Origin: Microbacterium sp. LWH11-1.2
Lineage (GTDB): Bacteria; Actinomycetota; Actinomycetes; Actinomycetales; Microbacteriaceae
Assembly: GCF_038397745.1 (NCBI RefSeq)
Contig: NZ_CP151636.1
Span: forward strand, 186,001-250,000
Direction of reading: 5' to 3'
DNA: 64,000 bases
In this document: positions 35,863 to 44,674 of the stretch, piece by piece
Layout of the letters: each line of letters opens with the position of its first letter
Numbering within the stretch: position 1 is the stretch's first letter
Position numbers and translations under genes: made by a program
The notes under the pieces: model-generated
Databases searched by the model: none
Seen by the model: only the letters and a program-made list of their open reading frames with translations
What the model was told of the DNA's origin: nothing

Positions 35863-36246
35863 ATGAGGATCAGCGAGGCTGCCGAAGAGATCGGGGCTCC
35901 CGCGCGGATGCTGCGCTACTACGAGCAGCAGGGGCTCATCGAGGCGTCGAGGTCGGGGAACGGATATCGCGACTACACGGAGGAGCAGATAGAGAACGCC
36001 CGCCATGTGCGAGCCCTCGTCGAGGCAGGGCTGTCCACGCGAATGATCAAGATCGTGCTGAACATCGAGGCGTCCTCGCCGGAGCACCAGACGGGAGCAC
36101 ACAACCGAACCTCGGCTGAGGAGCTGGCGAGGGAGTTGCGTGTGGTGGAGAACCGCATCGTATGCCTGGAGAAGAGTCGCGAGGCTGTCATCGACTACCT
36201 TCGGCGTACCGGCCACACCGATCTGCTCTCGGCGACCACGCCCTGA
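35863..36246 (+). CDS. MerR family transcriptional regulator
   Basis: A 127-residue MerR protein: HTH MRISEAAEEIGAPARMLRYY, wing EQQGLIEASRSGNGYRDYTE, then the coiled-coil dimerisation helix. No cysteine pair typical of metal-sensing members is present; the two conserved residue sets suggest an organic-ligand or redox-type MerR. It is divergent from the NmrA-type gene and very probably its activator. Confidence 0.85.
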   Translation: MRISEAAEEIGAPARMLRYYEQQGLIEASRSGNGYRDYTEEQIENARHVRALVEAGLSTRMIKIVLNIEASSPEHQTGAHNRTSAEELARELRVVENRIVCLEKSREAVIDYLRRTGHTDLLSATTP

Positions 36247-36298
36247 CCAGCGCAGGCGGAGAGCTCTCGGAGAGCGGGCAGGCATCCGCGCACTCCCT

Positions 36299-36997
36299 CT
36301 AAACGGTGCCGAATGCGTGCGCCAGCTTGATCGGCACGACGACTTCCGATGCGAGGAAGGCGAGAAGTGACGCAGCGCGCGACGGGTCAGCGGATGCTGT
36401 CGCCACGACGCCCCCGAAGACGGTGTCGATCGCGGCATCGTCGGGCATCACCCCGAGGATGCGCACGCCGATCTGCCCGACCAGCTCGCTGAGCTGCTGG
36501 AACCCCAGATCGACCTCCCCGTCTGCGAGGAGCGCCGCGACCGGAACGCCTGGGCGCGCCTGCACGAGGCGGTCGCCGAACTCGTCGGCGAAGCCCCATT
36601 CATCGATCATGCGCAGCAGCGCCGTCCCGCTCGGGCCGGTCGAGTAGCCGATCCGTTCCGCCGCGCGCAGCGCCTCGCGCAGGCCGGCCGCGTCGTCGAA
36701 GGCCGGTCCGAGCGGGAGCTCCGCAGGACCGGTCGAGCCGGACCGCACCGCCACCGCGACCTGCGACACGACGAGCGGCATCACCGTGCTGGCGTCCACG
36801 TGCCCGCCGACGGCGAGTCGGCGCAGGGCGCTCTCGGCGAGGAACACCAGGTCGAACCCCTCCCCTGCCGCGACGCGTCGCTCGGCGTCGACGCCGCCGA
36901 CGGATTCGACGATGACCTCCGCGCATCCCGCCGAGGCGGCCGAAGCGACGAGGTCGGCGAGCAGATGCCGGGTCGCCATGGACGAGATCGCCTTCAC
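36299..36997 (-). CDS. ModA-like substrate-binding-domain protein without signal peptide
   Basis: A 232-residue protein with the two-lobed fold of molybdate-type binding proteins: FDLVFLAESALRRLAVGGHV, IGYSTGPSGTALLRMIDEWG and VAALLADGEVDLGFQQLSEL are family-like. No signal peptide or lipobox is visible, so it should stay in the cytoplasm, which is unusual for this fold. GTG start overlaps the aldo-keto reductase stop (GTGA), with GAGGAGG upstream. Last gene of the lig operon; it may be an effector-binding protein, but its role is unknown. Confidence 0.65.
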   Translation of the reverse strand: MKAISSMATRHLLADLVASAASAGCAEVIVESVGGVDAERRVAAGEGFDLVFLAESALRRLAVGGHVDASTVMPLVVSQVAVAVRSGSTGPAELPLGPAFDDAAGLREALRAAERIGYSTGPSGTALLRMIDEWGFADEFGDRLVQARPGVPVAALLADGEVDLGFQQLSELVGQIGVRILGVMPDDAAIDTVFGGVVATASADPSRAASLLAFLASEVVVPIKLAHAFGTV

Positions 36998-37965
36998 CCT
37001 GCCTCCTCGAACGCTTCGGTGTCGACATCGGCTGCGGGGCCCGAGGCGTAGCGAGGGCCGGAGATCGTCGCGGTGCAGATGAGGTCGCCGGCCCGAGCCA
37101 GCAGAACCGGGTCGATCACGAGATCCATCGCCGCGCGGTCGTCGCGGAGGTGGTCGGGGTTCGTGGTGCCCGGAATCGGAATGACGTGATCACCGCGCGA
37201 CATCACCCACGCGAGGGCGAGCTGTGCCGGCGTGCATCCTGCCTCTGCGGCGAGCGCACGCCAGCGCGGCAGCAGCGCGGCGTTCGCCGGCCAGTGCTCG
37301 GGGCGGAAACGGGGCATGGTGCGGCGGATGTCGTTCTGCGCCAACGTCGACGGATCAGCGACGCTGTCGCTGAGGAATCCGCGAGCCACCGGGGAGAACG
37401 CGACCAGTGCGATGCCTGCGTCACGCGTCGCGTCCAGCATCCCGAGCTCCGGGTTGCGACTCCACAACGAGTACTCGTTCTGCACCGCGGCGATCGGTGC
37501 GACCCGCTGCGCCTCGCGCAGCCTCGCGACCGACACCTCCGAAAGGCCGATCGCGCCGATCTTGCCTGCGTCGATGAGCGCGGCGAGCGCGCCGACGCTC
37601 TCACCGATGGGGACCGAGCGATCCCACCGGTGCAGGTAGTAGAGGTCGATGCGGTCGACGCCGAGCCGCGCGAGCGAGGCGTCCACCTGAGCCCGCAGCG
37701 TCTCCGGCCGCCCGTCGATGGTGCGGATGCCGTCGATGAGCGCCATGCCGCCTTTGCTGGCCAGCACGACGTCGTCCCGGCGCCCCGCGATCGCCCGTCC
37801 CACGAGCTCCTCGTTACGACCTCCGCCGTACAGCGTGGCGGTGTCGAGCATTCCGACTCCCTCATCGAGAGCGACTCGAAGCAGGCGGATCCCTTCCTCC
37901 TCCGAGGGTGGGACCCCGTAGGCGTGGCTGAGGTTCATGCAGCCGAGGCCGAACCGCGGCAGCAT
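36994..37965 (-). CDS. Aldo/keto reductase
   Basis: A 323-residue AKR with the catalytic tetrad regions: MLDTATLYGGGRNEELVG (Asp, Tyr), VVLASKGG (Lys), LYYLHRWD (His), and the C-terminal cofactor motif IPIPGTTNPDHL. It is TGATG-coupled to ligC; a GTG three bases upstream is an alternative start. AKRs reduce aldehydes or ketones with NADPH. No step of the 4,5-cleavage route needs one, so it may detoxify a semialdehyde or process a related substrate. Confidence 0.82.
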   Translation of the reverse strand: MLPRFGLGCMNLSHAYGVPPSEEEGIRLLRVALDEGVGMLDTATLYGGGRNEELVGRAIAGRRDDVVLASKGGMALIDGIRTIDGRPETLRAQVDASLARLGVDRIDLYYLHRWDRSVPIGESVGALAALIDAGKIGAIGLSEVSVARLREAQRVAPIAAVQNEYSLWSRNPELGMLDATRDAGIALVAFSPVARGFLSDSVADPSTLAQNDIRRTMPRFRPEHWPANAALLPRWRALAAEAGCTPAQLALAWVMSRGDHVIPIPGTTNPDHLRDDRAAMDLVIDPVLLARAGDLICTATISGPRYASGPAADVDTEAFEEAG

Positions 37966-38918
37966 CACGCGAGCTGCGCCTCGAGCGCCCCGAGCACGCG
38001 GTAGCAGTCGATGACCTGGCGCAGCGAGGAATTCGGCTCCCGCCCGTCGCGGATAGCCGCGACGAACTCACGATCCTGCAGCTCGATGCCGTTCATGCTC
38101 ACAGCCACCGTCGAGACGTCGATCTGCTCCTCCGCACCCGTGAACAGGTCGTCGTATCGCGCGACGTACGTCGCGGTGTCGCCGATGTAGCGGAAGAACG
38201 TACCGAACGGCCCCTCGTTGTTGAACGACAGCGAAAGCGTGCAGATCGCCCCGGTCTCGCTCTTGAGCTGGATCGAGAGGTCCATCGCGATGCCGAGCAC
38301 GGGGTGGATCGGGCCCTGCATGGCATGCGCGTCGACGATCCGTCCGGACTGATAAGCGAAGAGATCGACCGTGTGCGCCGCGTGGTGCCACAGCAGATGA
38401 TCGGTCCACGAGCGCTTCTCGCCTCTGGCGTTCGTATTCGTGCGCCGGAAGAAGTACGTCTGCACGTCGAGCTGCTGCACCGCGAACTCGCCGGATCGGA
38501 TCCGCTCGTGCACGAACTGGTGCGAGGGGTTGAAGCGGCGGGTGTGGCCGACCATCGCGACGCGATCGGACGCGTCGGCGACGGCCAACGTCGTCTCCGC
38601 GTCGGCCAGCGAATCTGCGAGGGGTATCTCCACCTGCACGTGCTTCCCCGCGGCGAGCACGGCCTGCGTCTGCGCTGCGTGCAGACCGGTGGGCGTCGCG
38701 AGAATCACCGCTTCGACGTCGTCGCGGCGGAGCACCGCGTCGAGACCCACGACAGCGTGTGCGACGCCGTACTGTGCGGCGACCGCATCCGCCTTCTCCT
38801 GCGAGGTCGCGCTGACGACCGTCACCTCGGCGTCGTGGATGTTCGCGAGGCCGTCGAGGTGCTTCATGCCGAAAGCGCCGTTGGCGCCGACGACGGCGAC
38901 GCGGATCTTGTCGTTCAT
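37965..38918 (-). CDS. ligC: 4-carboxy-2-hydroxymuconate-6-semialdehyde dehydrogenase (LigC-like, Gfo/Idh/MocA)
   Basis: A 317-residue Gfo/Idh/MocA oxidoreductase with the N-terminal Rossmann motif VAVVGANGAFGMKH, the cofactor-side motif GKHVQVEIPLADS and the HHAAHTVDLF region of LigC-type enzymes. Placement immediately after the dioxygenase gene (ATGA overlap) supports its role: oxidising the hemiacetal of the ring-cleavage product to 2-pyrone-4,6-dicarboxylate with NAD(P)+. The general family is certain; the LigC role relies on context. Confidence 0.85.
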   Translation of the reverse strand: MNDKIRVAVVGANGAFGMKHLDGLANIHDAEVTVVSATSQEKADAVAAQYGVAHAVVGLDAVLRRDDVEAVILATPTGLHAAQTQAVLAAGKHVQVEIPLADSLADAETTLAVADASDRVAMVGHTRRFNPSHQFVHERIRSGEFAVQQLDVQTYFFRRTNTNARGEKRSWTDHLLWHHAAHTVDLFAYQSGRIVDAHAMQGPIHPVLGIAMDLSIQLKSETGAICTLSLSFNNEGPFGTFFRYIGDTATYVARYDDLFTGAEEQIDVSTVAVSMNGIELQDREFVAAIRDGREPNSSLRQVIDCYRVLGALEAQLA

Positions 38919-40225
38919 GCGGAGTCCTCACGTGCAGGGTTGCTCATCACGAGATGGCCGACCGCGGTGTTGGATGCAGGAACATGGTAGAACCTGTGGT
39001 CGGTCGAGGGCTCTCCGCCGCCGAACTGATCGTCCATCGCACCGCGGGCGATGAGCCAGTCGACCAGTTCGATGCCCTCCGACCCCGCCTCGTCGACGTA
39101 CTCCATGTGCGGCCATTCGGTGAGCCCGAGCGGGTCGGCGATCAGGTGGTCGAGGAACGCGTTGTCCCACTCCTTGTTGATGAGCCCGGCACGCGGACCC
39201 TGCAATTGGTGGCTCATGCCTCCGGTGCCCCAGATCTGGACGTTCAGCTCCTCGCCATCCCATTTGTCGATCGCGCGGCGCAGGGCCTTGCCGAGCTCGT
39301 AGCACCGGCGACCGGACGGCACCGGGTACTGCACGACGTTGACGGCGAGGGGGATGACGCGCACCGGCCACTCCTCGACGTCGCCGTACACGAGCGACAG
39401 CGGTACGGTCAGACCGTGGTCGACGACCATCTCGTTGACGAGGGTGAGGTCGAAGTCGTCCTGGATGATCGACTGCGCGAGATGCGCGGCGAACTCCGGA
39501 AATCCCTTCACAGCCGGGACCGGTCGCGGTCCGTAGCCCTCGTCGGCGACCGGGTACTCGGCTCCGGTGCCGAGCACGAAGGTCGGGATGATCGAGGCGT
39601 CGAACGCAGTGGCATGGTCGTTGTAGACGAGGATGACGACGTCTGGAGTGTTCTCCTCCGCCCACCTCCTGGTCCAGCGGTATCCGTCGAAGACCTTCTT
39701 CCAATACGGCTCCTCGGTCTTGCCGAGGTCCATCGCGGCGCCGATCGCCGGGACGTGGGAGGTGAACAGCGCCGAGGTGTAATGGGCCGGCGCATCGGGC
39801 CGCATGGTCGTGGCCTTCTCCGCGGACGGGGGCGTCCACCCGTCGAGGTCCTTCAGGCGGTTGCCCTCGGGGCGCCGTCCGCCGCCGATCATCATGTCGC
39901 GGTACGCCGCCTCGCTCATGCCCGTCATGGACCCGGCCATCTGCTGGAAGCTCAGACCGTGCGTGGCGCCGATCTTGCTGAGGAAGTAGATGTTGCCGCC
40001 CTCGGCGATCATGGTGTTCAGATCCATGTCGAGCACGGCCTGACGCTGCACCGGGTTCAACGGCCACTCATCGAGGTATCCCGCCTGGTCGGCGAGGAAG
40101 CGCTGACGGTTCTCCGGCTTCATGAGCGACATCGAGAACTGGTTGAGGTGATAGCCCTTGCGGGCCTGCTCCGCGTCGTAGATCGTCGTGCCGGGGACGT
40201 CCTTGTACGGCTTGTCGAGTGCCAT
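38915..40225 (-). CDS. ligAB: Protocatechuate 4,5-dioxygenase, alpha and beta subunits fused
   Basis: A 436-residue fusion. Residues 1-118 match the small LigA subunit (HLNQFSMSLMKPENRQRFLA). From about 148 on the protein matches LigB, the class III extradiol catalytic subunit: FTSHVPAIGAAMD and VILVYNDHATAFD carry the iron-binding histidines, followed by WGTGGMSHQLQGPRAGLINK and HVPASNTAVG. It cleaves protocatechuate between C4 and C5. I chose the ATG at 40225 because AAGGAG lies 7 bases upstream; the ATG at 40231 overlaps the ligI stop but is too close to that site. Fused forms are known in actinobacterial phthalate operons (pcmA). Confidence 0.92.
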   Translation of the reverse strand: MALDKPYKDVPGTTIYDAEQARKGYHLNQFSMSLMKPENRQRFLADQAGYLDEWPLNPVQRQAVLDMDLNTMIAEGGNIYFLSKIGATHGLSFQQMAGSMTGMSEAAYRDMMIGGGRRPEGNRLKDLDGWTPPSAEKATTMRPDAPAHYTSALFTSHVPAIGAAMDLGKTEEPYWKKVFDGYRWTRRWAEENTPDVVILVYNDHATAFDASIIPTFVLGTGAEYPVADEGYGPRPVPAVKGFPEFAAHLAQSIIQDDFDLTLVNEMVVDHGLTVPLSLVYGDVEEWPVRVIPLAVNVVQYPVPSGRRCYELGKALRRAIDKWDGEELNVQIWGTGGMSHQLQGPRAGLINKEWDNAFLDHLIADPLGLTEWPHMEYVDEAGSEGIELVDWLIARGAMDDQFGGGEPSTDHRFYHVPASNTAVGHLVMSNPAREDSA

Positions 40226-40227
40226 GG

Positions 40228-41193
40228 TCATGCTCCTTCGTCGCTCGCGGACTCGCCCCAGTAGAGACGGCGCGGGTTGTCGACCAGGAGCCTCCGCTGG
40301 AGCTCGGGGGTCGTCGCGATCTGCGGGATGTAGTCGACCAGCAGCCCGTCGTCGGGCATGTGGTCCTTGAGGTTGGGATGGGGCCAGTCGGTGCCCCAGA
40401 GCACACGATCGGGGAACTCCTCGACCACGCGTCGGGCGAACGGCACGACGTCTGTGTACGCGTGCTGCTCGCCGTCGAGAGCGCGCGGACCGCTGATGCT
40501 GAGCCGCTCTGGGCACGACACCTTGGTCCACACGTTGTCGTTCTCGCGCAGGAAGCGGAGGAAGAGCTCGAACTCGGGCCCATCCGGGTCCTTCGAGACA
40601 TCCGGGCGCCCCATGTGGTCGACGACGATGTCCGTCGGGATGCGGGAGAAGAAGTTGTAGAGCTCGGGAAGGTCTTCGGCCTCGAAGTAGATGACGACGT
40701 GCCAGCCGAGAGGGGCGATCTTCGCGACGATGTCCTCGAGGGCGTCGGTGGGAACCCGGTCGACGAGCCGCTTGACGAAGTTGAAGCGCACTCCGCGCAC
40801 ACCCGCCTCATGCAGCTCCGCGAGCTGCTCGTCGGACACGTCGCGGCGGGCGGTTGCGACGCCACGCGCGCGCCCCTCACTGCGAAGCAGCGCATCGACA
40901 AGGGCGCTGTTGTCGGCGCCATGGCACGTCGCCTGCACGATCACGTTGCGGTCGAAGCCGAGCCGGTCGCGCAGCGCGAAGAGCTGGTCGGCGGACGCGT
41001 CGCACGGGGTGTACTTGCGCTCGGGCGCGTACGGGAACTCGGCTCCCGGGCCGAAGACATGGCAGTGCGCGTCGACCGCGCCGTCCGGCATCCGGAAGCG
41101 CGGAGCAGAGGGCCCGTCGTACCAGTCGAGCCATCCTGGAGTCTTGTCGAACCCGCCCGTCGTCTCTCCGTGTGTAGTGTCGTCGTGCGCCAT
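40228..41193 (-). CDS. ligI: 2-pyrone-4,6-dicarboxylate hydrolase (LigI)
   Basis: A 321-residue amidohydrolase-superfamily lactonase. FRMPDGAVDAHCHVFGPGAE has the N-terminal His motif, VIVQATCHGADNSAL and GVRGVRFNFVKRLVD the substrate-binding strands, and LWGTDWPHPN the catalytic Asp. It opens the pyrone ring to give 4-oxalomesaconate. GGAGGACTGAG precedes the ATG, which is a single base past the ligK stop. Confidence 0.92.
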   Translation of the reverse strand: MAHDDTTHGETTGGFDKTPGWLDWYDGPSAPRFRMPDGAVDAHCHVFGPGAEFPYAPERKYTPCDASADQLFALRDRLGFDRNVIVQATCHGADNSALVDALLRSEGRARGVATARRDVSDEQLAELHEAGVRGVRFNFVKRLVDRVPTDALEDIVAKIAPLGWHVVIYFEAEDLPELYNFFSRIPTDIVVDHMGRPDVSKDPDGPEFELFLRFLRENDNVWTKVSCPERLSISGPRALDGEQHAYTDVVPFARRVVEEFPDRVLWGTDWPHPNLKDHMPDDGLLVDYIPQIATTPELQRRLLVDNPRRLYWGESASDEGA

Positions 41194-41194
41194 C

Positions 41195-41887
41195 TCAGTC
41201 CTCCACGTACTCCAGGCCGGCTGTCGCGAGCGGAGCGCGCATCCCGTAGAGATCGAGACCGAGGACGCCCTCGCGGAACTGTCGGCGCTTCGACTCTTCG
41301 TTGTCCTCACGTGCACGGCTCGCGTCTGCCACTGCCCCGACGAGCGCGCGCGGCACGACGACCACCCCGTCGACGTCGGCGACGACCACGTCGCCGGGGT
41401 TCACGAGCGCGTTGGCCGCGACGACCGGCACGTTGACCGAGCCGAGCGTCGCCTTGACCGTGCCCTTGGAGTTGATCGCGCGCGAGAAGACCGGGAAGTC
41501 CATGCGCTCGAGGTCGGCGACGTCACGCACACCGCCATCGATCACGAGGCCCTTGCAGCCGCGGGCGGTGAGCGAGGTCGCCAGCAGCTCGCCGAAGAAG
41601 CCGTCCTCGCTCTCAGTCGTGCAGCCCGCGACGATCACGTCTCCCTCTTGCACCTGCTCCGCTGCGACGTGGAACATCCAGTTGTCGCCCGGCTGCAACA
41701 GCACGGTGACGGCCGGACCGCACAGCGTCGCGCCGTGGTATGCGGGGCGGATGTAGGGACGCATGAGCCCCACTCGGCCCATGGCCTCGTGGATGGTCGC
41801 GACGCCGAACTCCGACAGCCTGGCGACGTCGTCGGGGTCGGGGCGCTCGATACGGGTGCGGACGATGCCGAGGTCGTTGAGTCGCAT
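41195..41887 (-). CDS. ligK: 4-carboxy-4-hydroxy-2-oxoadipate aldolase (LigK, RraA-like fold)
   Basis: A 230-residue class II pyruvate aldolase of the RraA/HMG-CHA aldolase family. The motifs GCTTESEDGFFGELLATS and GLVIDGGVRDVADLERMDFP carry the metal and pyruvate-binding residues. It splits 4-carboxy-4-hydroxy-2-oxoadipate into pyruvate and oxaloacetate, the last pathway step. GAAAGGA precedes the ATG by 6 bases; 11 bases separate it from ligJ. Confidence 0.9.
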   Translation of the reverse strand: MRLNDLGIVRTRIERPDPDDVARLSEFGVATIHEAMGRVGLMRPYIRPAYHGATLCGPAVTVLLQPGDNWMFHVAAEQVQEGDVIVAGCTTESEDGFFGELLATSLTARGCKGLVIDGGVRDVADLERMDFPVFSRAINSKGTVKATLGSVNVPVVAANALVNPGDVVVADVDGVVVVPRALVGAVADASRAREDNEESKRRQFREGVLGLDLYGMRAPLATAGLEYVED

Positions 41888-41898
41888 GGTGATTCCTT

Positions 41899-42930
41899 TC
41901 ACAGCCCGCGTGCGGTCAGGGCACGGTCGAGGCGCGGGTACACGCGGCGCGCGTTGCCCTCGAAGACCGCGAAGCGTTCGACGTCGGTGAGGTTCGGGGT
42001 CGCGTCGACGTACCGCTTGGTGTCGTCGAAATGGTGGCCGGTGCGCGGATCCGTGTCGCGTACCGCGCCGATCATCTCGCTCGCGAAGAGGATGTTGCGC
42101 GCGGGGACCACCTGCGTCAGGAGGTCGATGCCCGGCTGGTGGTAGACACACGTGTCGAAGAAGACGTTGTCCAACAGGTGCTCCTCGAGCTCGGGCTTGC
42201 CCAGCGCCATCGCGAGCCCGCGGAAGCGACCCCAGTGGTACGGGACCGCACCTCCGCCATGAGGGATGACGAGCTTGAGGTCGGGGAAGTCGCGGAACAG
42301 GTCGCCCCTGATGAGCTGCATCACCGCGGTGGTGTCGGCACCGAGGTAGTGGTCACCCGTGGTGTGGAACACGTCTGGCCGACAGGTGGTGCTCACATGC
42401 ACCATCGCCGGGATCTCGTACTCCACGAGCTTCTCGTAGACCGGGTACCAGGAGCGATCGGTCAGCGCTGGCGCCGACCATCTCCCTCCCGACGGGTCGG
42501 GGTTGATGTTGACGGTGACCGCGCCGAGATCCTCGACAGCACGGGTGAGTTCGGCGACGGTCGTGCGGGGGTCGACGCCGGGCGACTGCGGCAGCATCGC
42601 GCCGGGAAGGAACCGGTCGGGGAAGAGCTGGGCGACCCTGGCGACGAGGTCGTTGCAGATGCGGGCCCAGGTCTCGCTCACGGCGAGGTCGCCGATATGG
42701 TGCGCCATGAATGAGGCACGAGGGCTGAAGACGGTGATGTCGCTCCCGCGGTCGTTCATGAGGCGCAGCTGATTCGCCTGGATCGTCTCGCGGATCTCGT
42801 CATCGGTGATCCGGAGAGCGGCGGGATCCGGAGCCTCGCCCTCTCTCTCGGCGAAGGTTATCTGCAGCTCGCGCCACGCCCCCAGCGCGGTAGGGGCGGT
42901 CGTGTAATGGCCGTGGATGTCGATGATCAC
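41899..42930 (-). CDS. ligJ: 4-oxalomesaconate hydratase (LigJ)
   Basis: A 343-residue amidohydrolase-fold hydratase. DIHGHYTTAPTALGAWRELQ at the N-terminus and VIPHGGGAVPYHWGRFRGLA near the C-terminus are characteristic of LigJ. It hydrates 4-oxalomesaconate to 4-carboxy-4-hydroxy-2-oxoadipate. First gene of the minus-strand operon, divergent from a LysR gene, with an inverted repeat between them. Confidence 0.92.
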   Translation of the reverse strand: MIIDIHGHYTTAPTALGAWRELQITFAEREGEAPDPAALRITDDEIRETIQANQLRLMNDRGSDITVFSPRASFMAHHIGDLAVSETWARICNDLVARVAQLFPDRFLPGAMLPQSPGVDPRTTVAELTRAVEDLGAVTVNINPDPSGGRWSAPALTDRSWYPVYEKLVEYEIPAMVHVSTTCRPDVFHTTGDHYLGADTTAVMQLIRGDLFRDFPDLKLVIPHGGGAVPYHWGRFRGLAMALGKPELEEHLLDNVFFDTCVYHQPGIDLLTQVVPARNILFASEMIGAVRDTDPRTGHHFDDTKRYVDATPNLTDVERFAVFEGNARRVYPRLDRALTARGL

Positions 42931-42994
42931 CGCGGGGCGTCCTTGTCGCTGGAGGGCTTTCCTCCGACGGTAGGGCGGTCATGATCTGCAGTCC

Positions 42995-43033
42995 AATAGA
43001 TGATGGAGAAGCCTTGTATCGATAGCATCTATT
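42995..43033. promoter_or_regulatory. Inverted repeat in the ligJ-lysR divergent region
   Basis: AATAGATG (42995-43002) and CATCTATT (43026-43033) are perfectly complementary and 23 bases apart. The right arm touches the LysR start, the left arm lies 65 bases from ligJ. The layout suits a LysR tetramer that autoregulates and activates the lig operon. Confidence 0.5.
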
Positions 43034-43034
43034 C

Positions 43035-43958
43035 GTGGGAACCGTCGATCTGAACCAGTTGCGCACGTTCGTCGTGCTCTACGAGTTGCGCAGCGTGACG
43101 GGAACGGCCGAGAGGCTGCACGTCACCCAGCCCACCGTGAGTTATACGCTGCGACGGCTGCGCGAGCGATTCGGCGACGACCTCTTCCGGCGCGAGGGGC
43201 ACGACATGGTGCCCACCGCCCGCGCCACAGCTCTGTTCGGGCCGCTGCACGAAGCGCTCGCCCAGATCGACTCGACAGTCGACTCCGACGCCGACTTCGA
43301 GCCGACCGGCTTCACCGGAGCGCTCGCCTTGGGGCTCACGTCGATCGGCGAGCAGACCTTCCTCCCCCCGATCATGGCGGCACTGACGCGCGAGGACGCC
43401 CGCCCCCGCATCACGGTCGAGAGACTCGACGCCGACCAGGTGGAGGACGGCCTCACCCGAGGAAGCATCGATCTCGCGATGACGGTGTCAATGATCGGCA
43501 GCCCCCGGCTGTGGCGCACGCACGTCCGTGCTGTCGAGTACGTCGCGCTCTCCTCTACGGCTCATCCGCTGCCTCCGACCGCACCGGACATGTTCGACGG
43601 CCGGCACTTCGTGCGCGTGTCGGCTCGGGGCGGACACGTGTTCCCGCATCAGGCCCTCATCGAGCACGGTCTCATGCCGCAGGTCGTGCTCACCGTCGAG
43701 GAGTACGCCACGGTGCCGTCGGTGGTGCAGACGACCGACCTCGTCGTGCTCCTGCCCCGCCATGTCGCGGAGGTCTTCTGCGGGTGGTTCGACGGCCTGG
43801 CTATCAGCGACCTCCCCTGGCCCGCGCAGAGCACACCGGTCTCGCTCTACACCCGCCGCGGGGCCGCGCTCTCGCCGGCGCAGCGGTGGTTCCGCGGCCT
43901 CGTGCACGATGCCGTCAGCACCGAGGAGTACCACGCGGCGAGAGAGACGCGCGACTAG
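43035..43958 (+). CDS. LysR family regulator of the lig operon
   Basis: A 307-residue LysR protein with an N-terminal HTH (LNQLRTFVVLYELRSVTGTA, then ERLHVTQPTVSYTLRRLRER) and a C-terminal co-inducer domain. It starts with GTG at 43035, immediately after the right arm of the inverted repeat. Divergent from ligJ, so it is the obvious activator of the 4,5-cleavage operon; the inducer would be protocatechuate or a ring-cleavage product by analogy with LigR. It converges with the next gene, overlapping its end by 4 bases. Confidence 0.87.
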   Translation: MGTVDLNQLRTFVVLYELRSVTGTAERLHVTQPTVSYTLRRLRERFGDDLFRREGHDMVPTARATALFGPLHEALAQIDSTVDSDADFEPTGFTGALALGLTSIGEQTFLPPIMAALTREDARPRITVERLDADQVEDGLTRGSIDLAMTVSMIGSPRLWRTHVRAVEYVALSSTAHPLPPTAPDMFDGRHFVRVSARGGHVFPHQALIEHGLMPQVVLTVEEYATVPSVVQTTDLVVLLPRHVAEVFCGWFDGLAISDLPWPAQSTPVSLYTRRGAALSPAQRWFRGLVHDAVSTEEYHAARETRD

Positions 43959-44614
43959 GAGTGCATCGTGCGGTTCCAGCTCGCCTTCGCCGGGGCGAAC
44001 GGGCTGCGAATGCGGATCGACCACGTCGAATGCGGATGGATCGAGAGGATCGCACCCTCGTACCAGGAGCGCGCCTCGTCGTCGAGGGTCGCGATCACGG
44101 CATCCTTGTCGACCTCGTCCTCCGGGCGCGGACGGAGGGCCTTCCACACGAGCTGGACCTCGGGGGCGCCGGTCGGCACGCCGTCGAGGTCGAGCACGGC
44201 CCGATCCCACGGCAGGGACAGCCGCGGATCTCGCTTGTAAACCCAGGCGCGGGGGGAGCCGTCCTCGACATTGACCTGCAGCACCCAGACTCCGCGTTCC
44301 TCGTCCTGGAGCAGCACGGGGTGCGGATCGGCGTCGGCAGGCGCCGTGTCGAGCGGGACGACGCACCCCTCGACGTCGGAGAGCGTCCACGCGGTGACTC
44401 GCGCAGGCAGGGCATCGACGAGCGCGGACAGGTCGACGGCGGCGACGCTCACATCGGTGTTCGGGCGCGTCCGGATCTCACGCCCCAGCCAGCGATCGAG
44501 CGCGGCTCCACCGGAGAGCCACCAGCGTACGGGCACCCCGCCGAGCAGGCCCGCGATCGAGTCGACGTCCGCTGGCATCCAGGGCGTCGAAGACGCGAGC
44601 ACGGGAGCGGTCAT
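43955..44614 (-). CDS. Nucleotidyltransferase-like protein (aminoglycoside adenylyltransferase-like family)
   Basis: A 219-residue protein with WWLSGGAALDRWLGREIRTR followed by PNTDVSV, a variant of the nucleotidyltransferase GG...D/E-x-D metal site seen in small aminoglycoside or lincosamide adenylyltransferase-like proteins. In the usual motif the second acid is followed by Asp or Glu; here the end reads NTDVSV, so only part of the metal site is clear. Convergent with the LysR gene. It has no evident role in aromatic catabolism. A resistance function should not be assumed. Confidence 0.6.
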   Translation of the reverse strand: MTAPVLASSTPWMPADVDSIAGLLGGVPVRWWLSGGAALDRWLGREIRTRPNTDVSVAAVDLSALVDALPARVTAWTLSDVEGCVVPLDTAPADADPHPVLLQDEERGVWVLQVNVEDGSPRAWVYKRDPRLSLPWDRAVLDLDGVPTGAPEVQLVWKALRPRPEDEVDKDAVIATLDDEARSWYEGAILSIHPHSTWSIRIRSPFAPAKASWNRTMHS

Positions 44615-44674
44615 GCACCGAGGCTACCGCTCACAGGTCGCCGAGCGACACGGGAGGCGTGCAAGACTGCCGGA

